Below, piece by piece: positions 36,165 to 49,500 of a DNA stretch of 64,000 nt. The position numbers and the translations under genes were made by a program. The notes under the pieces are model-generated. The model did not search any database. It saw only the letters and a list, made by a program, of their open reading frames with translations, and was not told where the DNA came from. The first letter of the stretch is position 1. Every line of letters starts with the position of its first letter. This DNA is from Duganella sp. 1224 (lineage in GTDB: Bacteria > Pseudomonadota > Gammaproteobacteria > Burkholderiales > Burkholderiaceae_D), in contig NZ_JACBYS010000002.1 of assembly GCF_013408245.1 (NCBI RefSeq), positions 806,001-870,000 of the forward strand, read 5' to 3'.

Positions 36165-37823
36165 TTATTTGCGGCTGTAGACCTTTTTGCCGCCCATCCA
36201 GGTTTGCAGCACCTGCGTCTTGCCCAACTGCTCCGGCGGAATCTTGAAGATGTCGCGGTCGACCACGATGAAGTCCGCCCACTTGCCCGTCTCCAGCGAG
36301 CCGATGACGTTCTCCTGGTGCGCCGCGTAGGCCGCGTCCAGCGTGAAGCAGCGGAATGCCTCGTTCAGCGTCATGGCCTGGTTCTTGTACCAGCCGCCCA
36401 CCGGCACGTTGGCATTGTTCTGCCGCGTGACCGCCGCATGCAGCCCCTCGAACGGATTGGGCGACTCGATCGGGAAGTCCGAACCGCAGGCGATCTTCGA
36501 GCCCTGGTCGAGGAAGGTGCGCCATGCATACGCGCCCTTGATGCGCTCATGGCCGACGCGCTGCTCGGCCATGTTCTGGTCCGAGGTGGCGTGGGTCGGC
36601 TGCATCGACGGGATGATGCCCAGCTGCTTGAAGCGCGGAATATCCTCCGGCGTCACCACCTGCGCGTGCTCGATGCGGTGGCGCCGCTCGACGTTCTTGT
36701 ACTGCGGGATCAGCTGCGCGTAGGCGTCCAGGATCTGGTGGTTGCCGGCGTCGCCAATCGCGTGGATGTTGACCTGGTAGCCGGCCTTCATCGCCTTGCT
36801 CATCTTGGCGCGCATCTCGGCGTCCGGGTAGAACAGCAGGCCCTTGGTGGACGGCATGTCCGAATACGGCGCCAGCAGCGCCGCGCCGCGGCTGCCCAGC
36901 GCGCCGTCCGAATACAGCTTGACCGCCGCCAGCGCGTACACGTCGTTGGCGTAGGACTTCAGCGGGCCATCCTTGGACAGCTCGTCGAAATCGGCCGTGG
37001 TGTCGCCGATCATGGCGTAGACGCGGGTGGTCAGCCTGCCGTGGTCGGCATAGTCGCGGTAGATATCGTCCTGCACCACCTTGATGCCGGCGTCGTGCAC
37101 GCTGGTCAGGCCGACCTTGGACAGCTGCGCCAGCGCCACGTCCAGCGTGGCGCGCGCCTCGGCCGGCGTTGGCAGCGGCACCACCTTGTTGACCAGTTCC
37201 ATGGCCGCATCGACCAGCACGCCGGTCGGCCGGCCGCTGGCGTCGCGCTCGATCTTGCCGCCGGCCGGATCGGCCGTCTCGCGCGTCACGCCGGCCATTT
37301 CCAGCGCCTTGGTGTTGACCCAGATGGCATGGCCGTCGACCCGGTGCAGCAGCACCGGGCGGTCGCGCACCACCGCATCCAGCTCGGCGGCGGTGGGGAA
37401 ACGGCCGAGTTTCCAGATTTCCTGGTTCCAGCCGAAGCCGATGATCCAGGCGTTGCGCGGGTGCGCGCGGGCATAGTCCCCTACCGCCTTGACCGCGCCG
37501 CCGAGCGAGGTCGGGCTGTACAGCTCGACGCCGGAGGCGATCTCACCCAGCTCGAACACGTGGCCGTGGGCGTCGATCAGCCCCGGCAACACGGTCTTGC
37601 CCTGCACGTCGATGTGCTCCGCGCGCGGCAGGGCCGCCGCCGTCTGCTGCTCGCTGCCGACCGCCACGATGCGGCCCAGGTCATCGAACGCCAGCGAGGT
37701 AAACCGCTGCAGCTGGCCGGCGGCGGTTAGCGTGTAGCCGTTGGCGCGGTCGATGATGGTGTCGGCATGGGCCGGCAGGGCAAAGCCGGCCAGCAGGGCG
37801 GCGGTCAAAAAGGTCAGGCGCAT
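36165..37823 (-). CDS. Exported amidohydrolase (YtcJ-like)
   Basis: A 552-residue metal-dependent hydrolase with a signal peptide (to about LPAHA). Domain marks: VLPGLIDAHGHVFELG (HxH), GFGWNQEIWKLGRFPTAAEL, LHRVDGHAIWVNTKAL, VNIHAIGDAGNHQILDAYA, RHRIEHAQVV and CGSDFPIESPNPF, all typical of the amidohydrolase_3/YtcJ branch. The substrate is unknown. I chose the ATG at 37823, with GGAG seven bases before it; a start four codons upstream is possible. It is divergent from msbA. Confidence 0.87.
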   Translation of the reverse strand: MRLTFLTAALLAGFALPAHADTIIDRANGYTLTAAGQLQRFTSLAFDDLGRIVAVGSEQQTAAALPRAEHIDVQGKTVLPGLIDAHGHVFELGEIASGVELYSPTSLGGAVKAVGDYARAHPRNAWIIGFGWNQEIWKLGRFPTAAELDAVVRDRPVLLHRVDGHAIWVNTKALEMAGVTRETADPAGGKIERDASGRPTGVLVDAAMELVNKVVPLPTPAEARATLDVALAQLSKVGLTSVHDAGIKVVQDDIYRDYADHGRLTTRVYAMIGDTTADFDELSKDGPLKSYANDVYALAAVKLYSDGALGSRGAALLAPYSDMPSTKGLLFYPDAEMRAKMSKAMKAGYQVNIHAIGDAGNHQILDAYAQLIPQYKNVERRHRIEHAQVVTPEDIPRFKQLGIIPSMQPTHATSDQNMAEQRVGHERIKGAYAWRTFLDQGSKIACGSDFPIESPNPFEGLHAAVTRQNNANVPVGGWYKNQAMTLNEAFRCFTLDAAYAAHQENVIGSLETGKWADFIVVDRDIFKIPPEQLGKTQVLQTWMGGKKVYSRK

Positions 37824-37962
37824 CGGGTTCTCCATTCGGCGGCAAGATTCAGAGTGTAGCGAAGTTTGCGTTTTGGTCAACCGAACCGTGCATAACTGGG
37901 CGGGGCCAGTGGCCGGACGGGTACAATGCTGGCTTCCCGTCTTTCTTTAGCGTGAATAGCCA

Positions 37963-39807
37963 GTGTCCAGCCGCCAACTCTACCTTCGCCTCATCAAGGA
38001 ATTCCTGCCCTACGGCGGGATCATGCTCGCCACGCTGGTGGCGGTCGGCGTGGCTGCGGCCACCGACGTGCTGCTGCTGGGCCAGTTGCAAAACGTGGTC
38101 GACGCGCTGACGCCGGCCAACGCGCTGGGCGTCATCAAGACCCCGTCCACCGGCATGATGGCGGCCATGAAGCAGGCGCTGGGCGATTTGCTGCCACGCG
38201 ATCCGTCGCGCGCCGCGCTGTGGACCATCCCGGCCGTGATCTTCGCGCTGGCCCTGCTGCGCATGGTGTCCAGCTTTTCCGGCGAATACGGCGCCGCCTG
38301 GCTCAACAGCCGGGTCCAGGCCAATCTGCGCGACACCATGTTCGCCCGCATCATGCGCCTGCCCAACGGCTATTTCGACCAGTCATCGACCGGCACCACG
38401 CTGTCGCGGGTGGCGTTTGACGCCGCCCAGGTGGCGCAGGCCGGCCTGACCGTGGTCAACGTTGCCGTGCGTGACTCGGTGGCCACCATCGGCTACCTGA
38501 TCACGCTGTTCGTGGTGGACTGGCAGCTGGCGGTGTTCTGTCTGTTCCTGCTGCCGCTGGTGGCCACGGTGGTGATCTTCGCCGGCCGCCGCATGCGCAC
38601 CCTCAGCAACAACGCCCAGGCCGCGATGGGCGAGCTGACCAATGTGCTCGACGAGAGCATCAGCGGCCAGCGCGTGGTGAAGATTTTCGGCGGCCAGCGG
38701 TACGAGCAGAACCGCTTTGCCCAGGTGGTCAAGCTGAACCGCCAGCTGGCGGTCAAGCACGCCGCCACCTCGGCCTTCAATTCCGGCCTGATCATGCTGC
38801 TGATCGGCATCACGCTGTCGTCGGTGATTTATTTCGCGCTGATCCGCGCCCAGGCCGGCGCGCTGTCGGCCGGCGGCTTCGTCGCCTTCCTGACGGCGCT
38901 GATGGCGATGCAGTCGCCGATCAAGAACCTGACCAAGATTAACGAGCCGATGCAACGCGGCCTGGCGGCGGCCGAATCGGTGTTCGGCCTGATCGACCTG
39001 GAATCGGAGGCCGACCGCGGCACCCGCACCACCGAGCGCGCCGAGGGCCGGCTGTCGGTGCGGGACGTCAGCTTCCATTACCGCGGCGCCGACGGCAAGC
39101 CGCTCGACCCGGACGCGCGTCCGGCGCTGGACCATGTGTCGCTGGAGATCGCCGCCGGCGAAACCGTGGCCCTGGTCGGCAGCTCCGGCAGCGGCAAGAC
39201 CACGCTGGCGGCGCTGCTGCCGCGCTTCTACGACGTCAGCGACGGCAGCATCACGCTGGACGGCGTCGACCTGCGCGACTACACCATGGCCTCGTTGCGC
39301 CAGCAGATCGCGCTGGTGTCGCAGGACGTGGTGCTGTTCAACGACACGCTGGCCGCCAACATCGCCTATGGCGACCCGGCGCCGTCGATGGAGCGCATCG
39401 AGGCGGCGGCGCGCGCCGCCCACGCGCATGAATTCATCAGCCGCATGCCGCAGGGCTACCAGGCGCAGGTGGGCGAGAACGGGTTGCGGCTGTCCGGCGG
39501 CCAGCGCCAGCGGCTGGCGATCGCGCGCGCGCTGTACAAGAACGCGCCGATCCTGATCCTGGACGAAGCCACCAGCGCGCTGGACACCGAATCCGAGCGC
39601 CTGGTGCAGCAGGCACTGGAGGTGTTGATGAAAGACCGCACCACGGTGGTCATCGCCCACCGCCTGTCGACCATTGAAAACGCCGACCGCATCGTGGTGC
39701 TGGATCGCGGCCGCATCGCCGAATCCGGCACCCACGATGCGCTGCTGGCGCGCAACGGGATTTACTCCCGCCTGTACCAAACCCAGAAAAGCGTTCAGGC
39801 GGAATAG
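37963..39807 (+). CDS. msbA: Lipid A export ABC transporter MsbA
   Basis: A 614-residue half-transporter: six membrane helices in the first 340 residues, then an ABC ATPase with Walker A VGSSGSGKTT (about 406-415), the signature LSGGQRQR (about 510), Walker B ILILDEATSALD (about 530) and an H-loop VIAHRLSTIENAD. MsbA flips lipid A-core across the inner membrane. The start is GTG at 37963; there is no in-frame ATG nearby that keeps the first helix. Its last 13 bases overlap the end of the convergent SDR gene. Confidence 0.9.
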   Translation: MSSRQLYLRLIKEFLPYGGIMLATLVAVGVAAATDVLLLGQLQNVVDALTPANALGVIKTPSTGMMAAMKQALGDLLPRDPSRAALWTIPAVIFALALLRMVSSFSGEYGAAWLNSRVQANLRDTMFARIMRLPNGYFDQSSTGTTLSRVAFDAAQVAQAGLTVVNVAVRDSVATIGYLITLFVVDWQLAVFCLFLLPLVATVVIFAGRRMRTLSNNAQAAMGELTNVLDESISGQRVVKIFGGQRYEQNRFAQVVKLNRQLAVKHAATSAFNSGLIMLLIGITLSSVIYFALIRAQAGALSAGGFVAFLTALMAMQSPIKNLTKINEPMQRGLAAAESVFGLIDLESEADRGTRTTERAEGRLSVRDVSFHYRGADGKPLDPDARPALDHVSLEIAAGETVALVGSSGSGKTTLAALLPRFYDVSDGSITLDGVDLRDYTMASLRQQIALVSQDVVLFNDTLAANIAYGDPAPSMERIEAAARAAHAHEFISRMPQGYQAQVGENGLRLSGGQRQRLAIARALYKNAPILILDEATSALDTESERLVQQALEVLMKDRTTVVIAHRLSTIENADRIVVLDRGRIAESGTHDALLARNGIYSRLYQTQKSVQAE

Positions 39808-40520
39808 CCGCCGTCGATGGTCAGGCTGGCGCCGGTGACGAAGCTGGCTTCGTCGCCGACCAGGTAGGCCACCATCGCCGCCACCTCCTCCGGCTGGCCG
39901 AGGCGCTTGACCGGCATGCTGGCCCGCACGTGCGGCACGTGTGCCTTGTCCGGACCATTCATGTCGGTTTCGATCGGTCCCGGCTGGACGTTGTTGATGG
40001 TGATGCCGCGCTCCGCCACGTCCAGCGCCAGCCCGCGCACCAGTGTCGATACCGCCGACTTGGTCATCGCATACACGCCGGCGCCCGGATAGCCCACGCG
40101 CCCGCCGGAGATACTGCCGATGGTGACGATGCGGCCACCCGCCTTCATGTGCCGGAGCGCCGCCTGCACCGCCACAAACACCGCGCGCACGTTCACCGCC
40201 AGCATGCGGTCGAAGTCTTCCAGCGGGAACTGGTCCACCGTCGCCAGGTGCAGGATGCCGGCGCTGCTGACCAGGATGTCCAGCTGGCCGAAGTGCGCCA
40301 CCGTCTGTTCCACCGCCGCCCGCAGCGCGGCCGCGTCGGCGCTGTCGGCCTGGATGGCCAGTGCCTTGCCGCCGCTGGCGGTGACGGCGTCCGCCAGTTC
40401 CTTGGCCTTGTCCGGCGACGATACATAGGTGAAGGCCACCGCCGCGCCATCCCGCGCCAGGCGTTGGACGATGGCCGCGCCGATGCCGCGCGCGCCGCCA
40501 GTTACCAGAGCTACTTTCAT
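39795..40520 (-). CDS. Short-chain dehydrogenase/reductase
   Basis: A 241-residue classical SDR: cofactor loop TGGARGIG (Gly8, Gly12, Gly14), the NSAG-like DILVSSAGIL, and the catalytic Ser138, Tyr150 and Lys154 (VYAMTKSA). The ending FVTGASLTIDGGYSA is usual for FabG-like enzymes. Basic residues after the second strand are few, so cofactor preference is not clear. It is paired with the TetR gene upstream on the same strand and is probably its target. Confidence 0.9.
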   Translation of the reverse strand: MKVALVTGGARGIGAAIVQRLARDGAAVAFTYVSSPDKAKELADAVTASGGKALAIQADSADAAALRAAVEQTVAHFGQLDILVSSAGILHLATVDQFPLEDFDRMLAVNVRAVFVAVQAALRHMKAGGRIVTIGSISGGRVGYPGAGVYAMTKSAVSTLVRGLALDVAERGITINNVQPGPIETDMNGPDKAHVPHVRASMPVKRLGQPEEVAAMVAYLVGDEASFVTGASLTIDGGYSA

Positions 40521-40565
40521 GATATTCCTTTCATATTTTGGATCAATCGGTCAAAAATCGAGATC

Positions 40566-40594
40566 ATGGTAGTTATTCTGGACTACATGGTCAA
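40566..40594 (-). promoter_or_regulatory. Promoter of the SDR gene with a dyad in the spacer
   Basis: On minus, TTGACC (40,589-40,594) and TACCAT (40,566-40,571) are 17 bases apart. The -35 and start of the spacer form an imperfect dyad (GAC-CATGTA-GTC), a possible TetR site. The -10 is 45 bases before the SDR start. Confidence 0.5.
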
Positions 40595-40612
40595 GTAAAC
40601 GTTTTGTGATAA

Positions 40613-41191
40613 CTAGCCGCGCAGGCCCCGCACGGCGAAGCTGGCGATGGCGCGCAAGGTGGCGATGCTGGCGCCGGCCTTGGCGCTGATTTTCATGCCG
40701 GACAGGGTGGACGCCAGGAAGGCGGCGGCTTGTGGAATGTCGGTGTCGGCGCCGATTTCGCCGCTGGCGGCGGCGGCGCGCAACTGCTCCTCCACCGCGC
40801 GGTTGAGCCGCCGGGCGCTGGCGTCGCGCAGGGCGTTGACCTCCTCGTCGCCGGTGCCGAACTCGGAAATCGCGTTGACGCCCATGCAGCCCTTGGCGTT
40901 GTCGCGCCTGGGCCGCGAGGCGAAGGCCTGCAGCATGTTGTCGATGGCGGCCAACGGCGTGTCGCCCTTGAGGTGGCGCAGCAGGTCGGTGACGCTGGCG
41001 TCGTTGTACTGGGCCAGCGCTTCCAGGTACAGCGAGCGCTTGTCGCCGAAGGTGTCGTACAGGCTTTGACGGCCGATCTGCATCGCCTCCAGCAGGTCGC
41101 TGGTGGAGGTGGCGGCGTAGCCTTTTTGCCAGAACACTTCCAGTGCCTTGTTCAATGTGTCGACGCGGTCGAACTCTTTTTGCCTTGCCAC
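40613..41191 (-). CDS. TetR/AcrR family regulator
   Basis: A 192-residue repressor. The HTH is in ALEVFWQKGYAATSTSDLLEAM followed by QIGRQSLYDTFGDKRSLYLEAL, the conserved TetR N-terminal fold; the C-terminal helical domain contains the ligand pocket. The start is GTG at 41191 with AAAGGA seven bases upstream; the frame goes further but would add unrelated sequence. It probably controls the SDR gene 92 bases downstream; inducer unknown. Confidence 0.87.
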   Translation of the reverse strand: MARQKEFDRVDTLNKALEVFWQKGYAATSTSDLLEAMQIGRQSLYDTFGDKRSLYLEALAQYNDASVTDLLRHLKGDTPLAAIDNMLQAFASRPRRDNAKGCMGVNAISEFGTGDEEVNALRDASARRLNRAVEEQLRAAAASGEIGADTDIPQAAAFLASTLSGMKISAKAGASIATLRAIASFAVRGLRG

Positions 41192-41204
41192 AGATATTCC
41201 TTTG

Positions 41205-42092
41205 TTAATGCGCGTCGTGGAAGATGATGCCCAGCGTGTGCCGGGTTCCGGCCCGCAACCGGCTGACGCCGTGCCGCAGGTTGACGCGGTAGATGCCACG
41301 CGTGCCCTGTACGGGCCGGTGGTTGACAGCGAAGATTACCATGTCGCCGCGTTTCAGCGGTACCACCTCCACCCGCGACTGCATGCGCGGGCGCTGTTCG
41401 GTCAGCACGAATTCGCCACCGTCGAAGTCCTGGCCGGGTTGACTGAGCAGGATGGCCGCCTGCAGCGGGAACACATGGTCCCCGTACAGGTCCTGGTGCA
41501 GGCAGTTGTAATCGCCGGCGCTGTATTGCAGCAGCAGTGGCGTCGGGCGGGTCTGGCCGGCGGCGTGGCAGCGGGCCAGGAACTCGGTGTGCTCGGCCGG
41601 AAAGCGGTCGGGCAGGTCCATCAGCGCGTGCCAGCGGTTGGCGATGCGCGCCAGCGGGCCGTATAGCGCCTGGCGCAACGCGGCGATCAGCGACGGCAGC
41701 GGGTAGCGGAAGTACTGGTACTCGCCGCTGCCAAAGCCATGCTGCGACATCACCACGCGGCTGCGGAACAGCTGCGGTTGGGCGTACTGCGCCGCCATCG
41801 CCGCGCATTCGTCGGCCGCCAGCATGCCGGGCAGGATGGCGTAGCCGTGCGCATTCAGCTCGTCGGCGATCGCCTGCCAGTCGAGGCCCGCGACGTGGAC
41901 GGCGATGCCGGCCGCCGCGCCCACCGCGCGCCTGGCCGCCAGCGCGGCATCGGCATCGCGCTGCGGCGGCGCGGCCTCCGCCGGGGCCGGGGCCGGTGCA
42001 CGCGGCACGGGCGCGACGGGCGGCACGGTGCGCGGCTTGCGCTGCGCCGCCGCATCGCCGAAATCCAGCTCGCCGTTATCCGCCTTGCTCAT
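41205..42092 (-). CDS. 2OG-Fe(II) oxygenase linked to Ada
   Basis: A 295-residue protein with an N-terminal Pro/Ala-rich segment (about 20-60) and a dioxygenase domain: the iron ligands are His199 and Asp201 (YNCLHQDLYGD), with a distal His at about 274 and arginines near 281-284 for 2-oxoglutarate. The family of prokaryotic 2OG oxygenases near ada is thought to act in alkylation repair like AlkB, but its substrate is not shown. Its first 17 bases overlap the 3' end of ada, so the two form one coupled unit. Confidence 0.8.
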   Translation of the reverse strand: MSKADNGELDFGDAAAQRKPRTVPPVAPVPRAPAPAPAEAAPPQRDADAALAARRAVGAAAGIAVHVAGLDWQAIADELNAHGYAILPGMLAADECAAMAAQYAQPQLFRSRVVMSQHGFGSGEYQYFRYPLPSLIAALRQALYGPLARIANRWHALMDLPDRFPAEHTEFLARCHAAGQTRPTPLLLQYSAGDYNCLHQDLYGDHVFPLQAAILLSQPGQDFDGGEFVLTEQRPRMQSRVEVVPLKRGDMVIFAVNHRPVQGTRGIYRVNLRHGVSRLRAGTRHTLGIIFHDAH

Positions 42093-43140
42093 TGCCCGCC
42101 TCCCGGTTCAACAACGCCGCCTTGCGGTCCACACCCCAGCGGTAGCCAGAGATCGAGCCGTCATTGCGCACCACGCGATGGCACGGTATCGCCACCGCGA
42201 TCGCGTTCGCCGCGCAGGCCGAGGCCACCGCCCGCGCGCCGCGCGGCACGCCGGCCAGTTCGGCCAGCTCCGCATAGGTGACGCGGCGGCCGGACGGAAT
42301 CGCCCGCAGCACCTGCCACACGCGCTGCTGGAACGCCGTGCCGCGCACATCCAGCGGCAGATCGAGGCCCAATGATGGCTGCTCGACCATGCCCACCACG
42401 CGCGACACCACCTGCTCATAGTCCGCTTCGGCGCCGATCAGTTCCGCCTTGGGAAAGCGGTCCTGCAAATCCTTCACCAGAAAATCCGGATCGTCATCGA
42501 TCAGGATCGCGCAAATGCCCTGCGCCGTGCTGGCCACCAGGATCGGCCCCAGCGAACACTCGGCGATGGCAAAGCGTATCCGCTCGCCCGCACCGCCGGC
42601 GCGGAAGGCCGACGGCGTCATGCCCAGCACCGCCGGCGACTGCGCATAAAACCTGCCGCTGGAATTGAAACCGGCCGCGTACATCGCGTCCGTCACCGAG
42701 CCCGGCGCCGCCAGCCCCGATTGCACCCGCCGCGCCCGCGCCGCGTTGGCATACGCCTTGGGCGTAATCCCGGTCACCGCCTTGAACATGCGGTGAAAAT
42801 GAAAACGGCTGACGCCCACCGCCGCCGCCAGGCTGTCCAGGTCCGGCGTCTCCCCGGCCTCGTCGATCAGGCGGCAGGCCCGCGCCACGATGGCCGCCTG
42901 CCGTTCGGCCAGCGGCGGCTGGTCCGGCTTGCAGCGCAGGCAGGGCCGGAAGCCGGCCTGCTCGGCCGCCTCGCGCGTGTCGTGGAAGGCCACGTTCTTG
43001 CGCAAGGCCGGCCGCGCGCCGCACGACGGCCGGCAGTACACCCCGGTGCTGCGCACCGAATACCAGAATTCGCCGTCGGCGCCGGCGTCGCGCTGCTGCA
43101 CCGCGGCCCAGCGCCGCGCTTCACTCACATACTTGGCCAT
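42076..43140 (-). CDS. ada: Ada: methylphosphotriester/O6-alkylguanine methyltransferase and activator
   Basis: A 354-residue three-part protein. The N-terminal zinc site has Cys36, Cys40, Cys67 and Cys70 (YCRPSC and CLRC), where Cys36 takes the methyl group from phosphotriesters and turns Ada into an activator. An AraC-type HTH follows (about 90-180; GVSRFHFHRMFKAVTG). The C-terminal O6-methylguanine methyltransferase has Cys320 in IPCHRVVR. GGAG lies nine bases before the ATG at 43140. All key residues are present. No ada box was searched for rigorously. Confidence 0.95.
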   Translation of the reverse strand: MAKYVSEARRWAAVQQRDAGADGEFWYSVRSTGVYCRPSCGARPALRKNVAFHDTREAAEQAGFRPCLRCKPDQPPLAERQAAIVARACRLIDEAGETPDLDSLAAAVGVSRFHFHRMFKAVTGITPKAYANAARARRVQSGLAAPGSVTDAMYAAGFNSSGRFYAQSPAVLGMTPSAFRAGGAGERIRFAIAECSLGPILVASTAQGICAILIDDDPDFLVKDLQDRFPKAELIGAEADYEQVVSRVVGMVEQPSLGLDLPLDVRGTAFQQRVWQVLRAIPSGRRVTYAELAELAGVPRGARAVASACAANAIAVAIPCHRVVRNDGSISGYRWGVDRKAALLNREAGNEQGG

Positions 43141-43213
43141 CTCGGACTCCGTCACAGGTGGAATGATGCCATGCTAGCCAGCGCCGCGCGGGCACGCACT
43201 CCGCCTCTTGCTT

Positions 43214-43243
43214 TTGAATTGTACAAGCAGCCGATGCTAGAAT
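43214..43243 (+). promoter_or_regulatory. hutC promoter with a candidate self-operator
   Basis: TTGAAT (43,214-43,219) and TAGAAT (43,238-43,243) are 18 bases apart. The palindrome TTGTACAA (43,219-43,226) lies at the start of the spacer and contains one CTTGTA-type half-site on the minus strand, as in HutC operators. It is weaker than the site before hutU. Confidence 0.42.
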
Positions 43244-43266
43244 GACAGCTCAAAGGAGACCGCCGT

Positions 43267-43989
43267 TTGGACGACACAATAACTCAAGACAGCACCCCCA
43301 TCTTCCAGCGCATCAAGGACTATCTGCTGGCCGAAATCGCCGCCGGCACCTGGAAAGAAGGCGATGTGATCCCGTCCGAACAGGCGCTGGTCAAGCAGTT
43401 CGGCGTGTCGCGCATGACCGTCAACCGCGCCGTGCGCGAACTCACCGCCGAGCAGGTGCTGACGCGCCGCCAGGGCTCCGGCACCTACGTCGCCCAGCAA
43501 AAATACCAGGCCACGCTGCTGGAGATCAAATCCATCGCCGACGAGGTGCGCGCGCGCGGCCACGCCCACCGCAGCAGCCTGCAACAACTGGAACGGGTGC
43601 GCGCCAGCGACCTGATGGCCAAGCAGTTCGACCTGCCGCCCGGCCATGCGCTGTTCCACTCGGTGATCGTCCACTTCGAAAACGGCGTGCCGATCCAGGT
43701 CGAGGACCGCTGGGTCAATCCGCAATGCGCGCCGGACTACATGGCGCAGGACTTCGCCCACATCACGCCCAACGAATACCTGATGCAGGCGGCGCCGCTG
43801 CAAGGCGCCACCTACAGCATCGAGGCGCTGGCGGCGCCGCGCGACATCGCCGACATGCTGGCCATCGACACCAGGCAGCCCTGCCTGGTGCTGCGGCGCC
43901 AGACCCGCTCCGCCGGCCTGATCGCCTCGCTGGTGACCATGTGGCACCCCGGCCACCGCTACCAGTTCGCCGGCAGCTTCAACCAGTAG
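43267..43989 (+). CDS. hutC: Histidine utilization repressor HutC
   Basis: A 240-residue GntR/HutC-family regulator. The winged HTH is EGDVIPSEQALVKQFGVSRM with TVNRAVRELTAEQVLTRRQGSG; the C-terminal UTRA domain (FHSVIVHFENGVPIQVEDRW, WVNPQCAPDYMAQDF, TPNEYL) binds urocanate in family members. The start codon is TTG at 43267, decided by AGGAG eight bases upstream and by the homology. It lies 7.9 kb from the hutU promoter instead of beside it. Confidence 0.92.
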   Translation: MDDTITQDSTPIFQRIKDYLLAEIAAGTWKEGDVIPSEQALVKQFGVSRMTVNRAVRELTAEQVLTRRQGSGTYVAQQKYQATLLEIKSIADEVRARGHAHRSSLQQLERVRASDLMAKQFDLPPGHALFHSVIVHFENGVPIQVEDRWVNPQCAPDYMAQDFAHITPNEYLMQAAPLQGATYSIEALAAPRDIADMLAIDTRQPCLVLRRQTRSAGLIASLVTMWHPGHRYQFAGSFNQ

Positions 43990-44159
43990 AACGCCTCACT
44001 AGCAGGGCGCAAGCCGGTATTTCTCTCGGAATGTCACAAAAATCGGTCGAAAACGTGAAATTTCGCCCGGTTTTTCGCTCCGAACGCACGTAATCGTTTT
44101 CCTGCCACATCGCTGTCTACGGCCGGGGCTTCGATGCTATAGTTTTCTCTCAGCACAGC

Positions 44160-48440
<4,281 letters not shown>

Positions 48441-48441
48441 G

Positions 48442-48858
48442 ATGCGCATACTGCTGCTGGACGACGATGCCTTCATGCTGGAGCTGGTGGCCGACATGGT
48501 CGCCGCACTGGGCGAACACACCGTGCTGCGTGAAACCGACGGCCGCCGCGCGCTGATCGAGCTGCGCCTGCGGCCGCCGGAACTGGTGATCTGCGACCTG
48601 TCGATGCCGGTCATGGACGGCATCGATTTCCTGCGCCTGGCGGCGGCGCAGCAGTACCGCGGCTGCGTGGTGCTGCTGTCCGGCGTCGACGCGGCGGTGC
48701 TGAACACCGCCGGCCGCCTGGCCGAGGCCCAGGGCCTGCACATCCTGGCGGCCTGCGCCAAGCCGATCGGCGAGGCGACGCTGGCCGGCCTGCTGGCGCG
48801 CGCGGCCGCCCATTGCCACGTCGAAATCCCCCCTTTGCCAGGCAAGCTTGGCAAATAG
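48442..48858 (+). CDS. Single-domain response regulator
   Basis: A 138-residue CheY-like receiver: acidic pocket Asp7-Asp9 (LLLDDDAF), phospho-acceptor Asp in LVICDLSMPVMDG near residue 52, and conserved Lys in CAKPIG. It has no output domain. It starts one base after the kinase stop, so it is the probable phosphotransfer partner of the hybrid kinase's HPt domain. Confidence 0.9.
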   Translation: MRILLLDDDAFMLELVADMVAALGEHTVLRETDGRRALIELRLRPPELVICDLSMPVMDGIDFLRLAAAQQYRGCVVLLSGVDAAVLNTAGRLAEAQGLHILAACAKPIGEATLAGLLARAAAHCHVEIPPLPGKLGK

Positions 48859-49053
48859 TTCAGCGGCTTTCGACAAACAACCGCACGTTTCTGAAAAATG
48901 GGTTATTATTTACGCCATCCCTGCCTGCCGACCTTGTTGCTATCCCCTCCGAGACATTGAAATCGTGCAAATGGCACCCAATTGCTGCCCATGGCAGCGT
49001 TTGCGGGTCGTCCCCAGGCGTTATTGATTCCCCTGACCTCGAATGAGGAAACT

Positions 49054-49380
49054 ATGAGCGAAAATATCAAACACATTACCGATGCATCCTTTGAAGCCGA
49101 CGTGCTGAAGTCCGACCGTCCTGTGCTGGTCGATTTCTGGGCCGAATGGTGCGGCCCTTGCAAGAGCATCGCCCCGATCCTGGAAGAAGTGGCCAAGGAA
49201 TACGAAGGCAAGATCCAGATCACCAAGATGGACGTGGATTCCAACCAGCAGATCCCGAGCAAGTTCGGCGTGCGCGGCATCCCGACCCTGATCCTGTTCA
49301 AGAACGGCGTCGCTGCCGCGCAAAAGGTTGGCGCCATGGCAAAAGGCCAGCTGACCTCTTTCATCGACAGCAATATCTAA
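49054..49380 (+). CDS. trxA: Thioredoxin 1
   Basis: A 108-residue thioredoxin with the redox centre Trp32-Cys33-Gly34-Pro35-Cys36, Asp27 in VLVDFWAEW, and the cis-Pro in GIPTLILF. It is the general dithiol reductant of the cytoplasm. GAGGAAACT precedes the ATG at 49054. It lies directly upstream of rho, the standard trxA-rho order of proteobacteria. Confidence 0.97.
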   Translation: MSENIKHITDASFEADVLKSDRPVLVDFWAEWCGPCKSIAPILEEVAKEYEGKIQITKMDVDSNQQIPSKFGVRGIPTLILFKNGVAAAQKVGAMAKGQLTSFIDSNI

Positions 49381-49500
49381 GTTAAGATATCGCTACGTTG
49401 CACAGCGGCGCCGCGCCCGCGGCCGCCGCTGAATAATACGAGACAACCCACGTAGTCCCCTCCCCTACCTTTACTTTCCCGTCGCGGGATACTCAACAAT

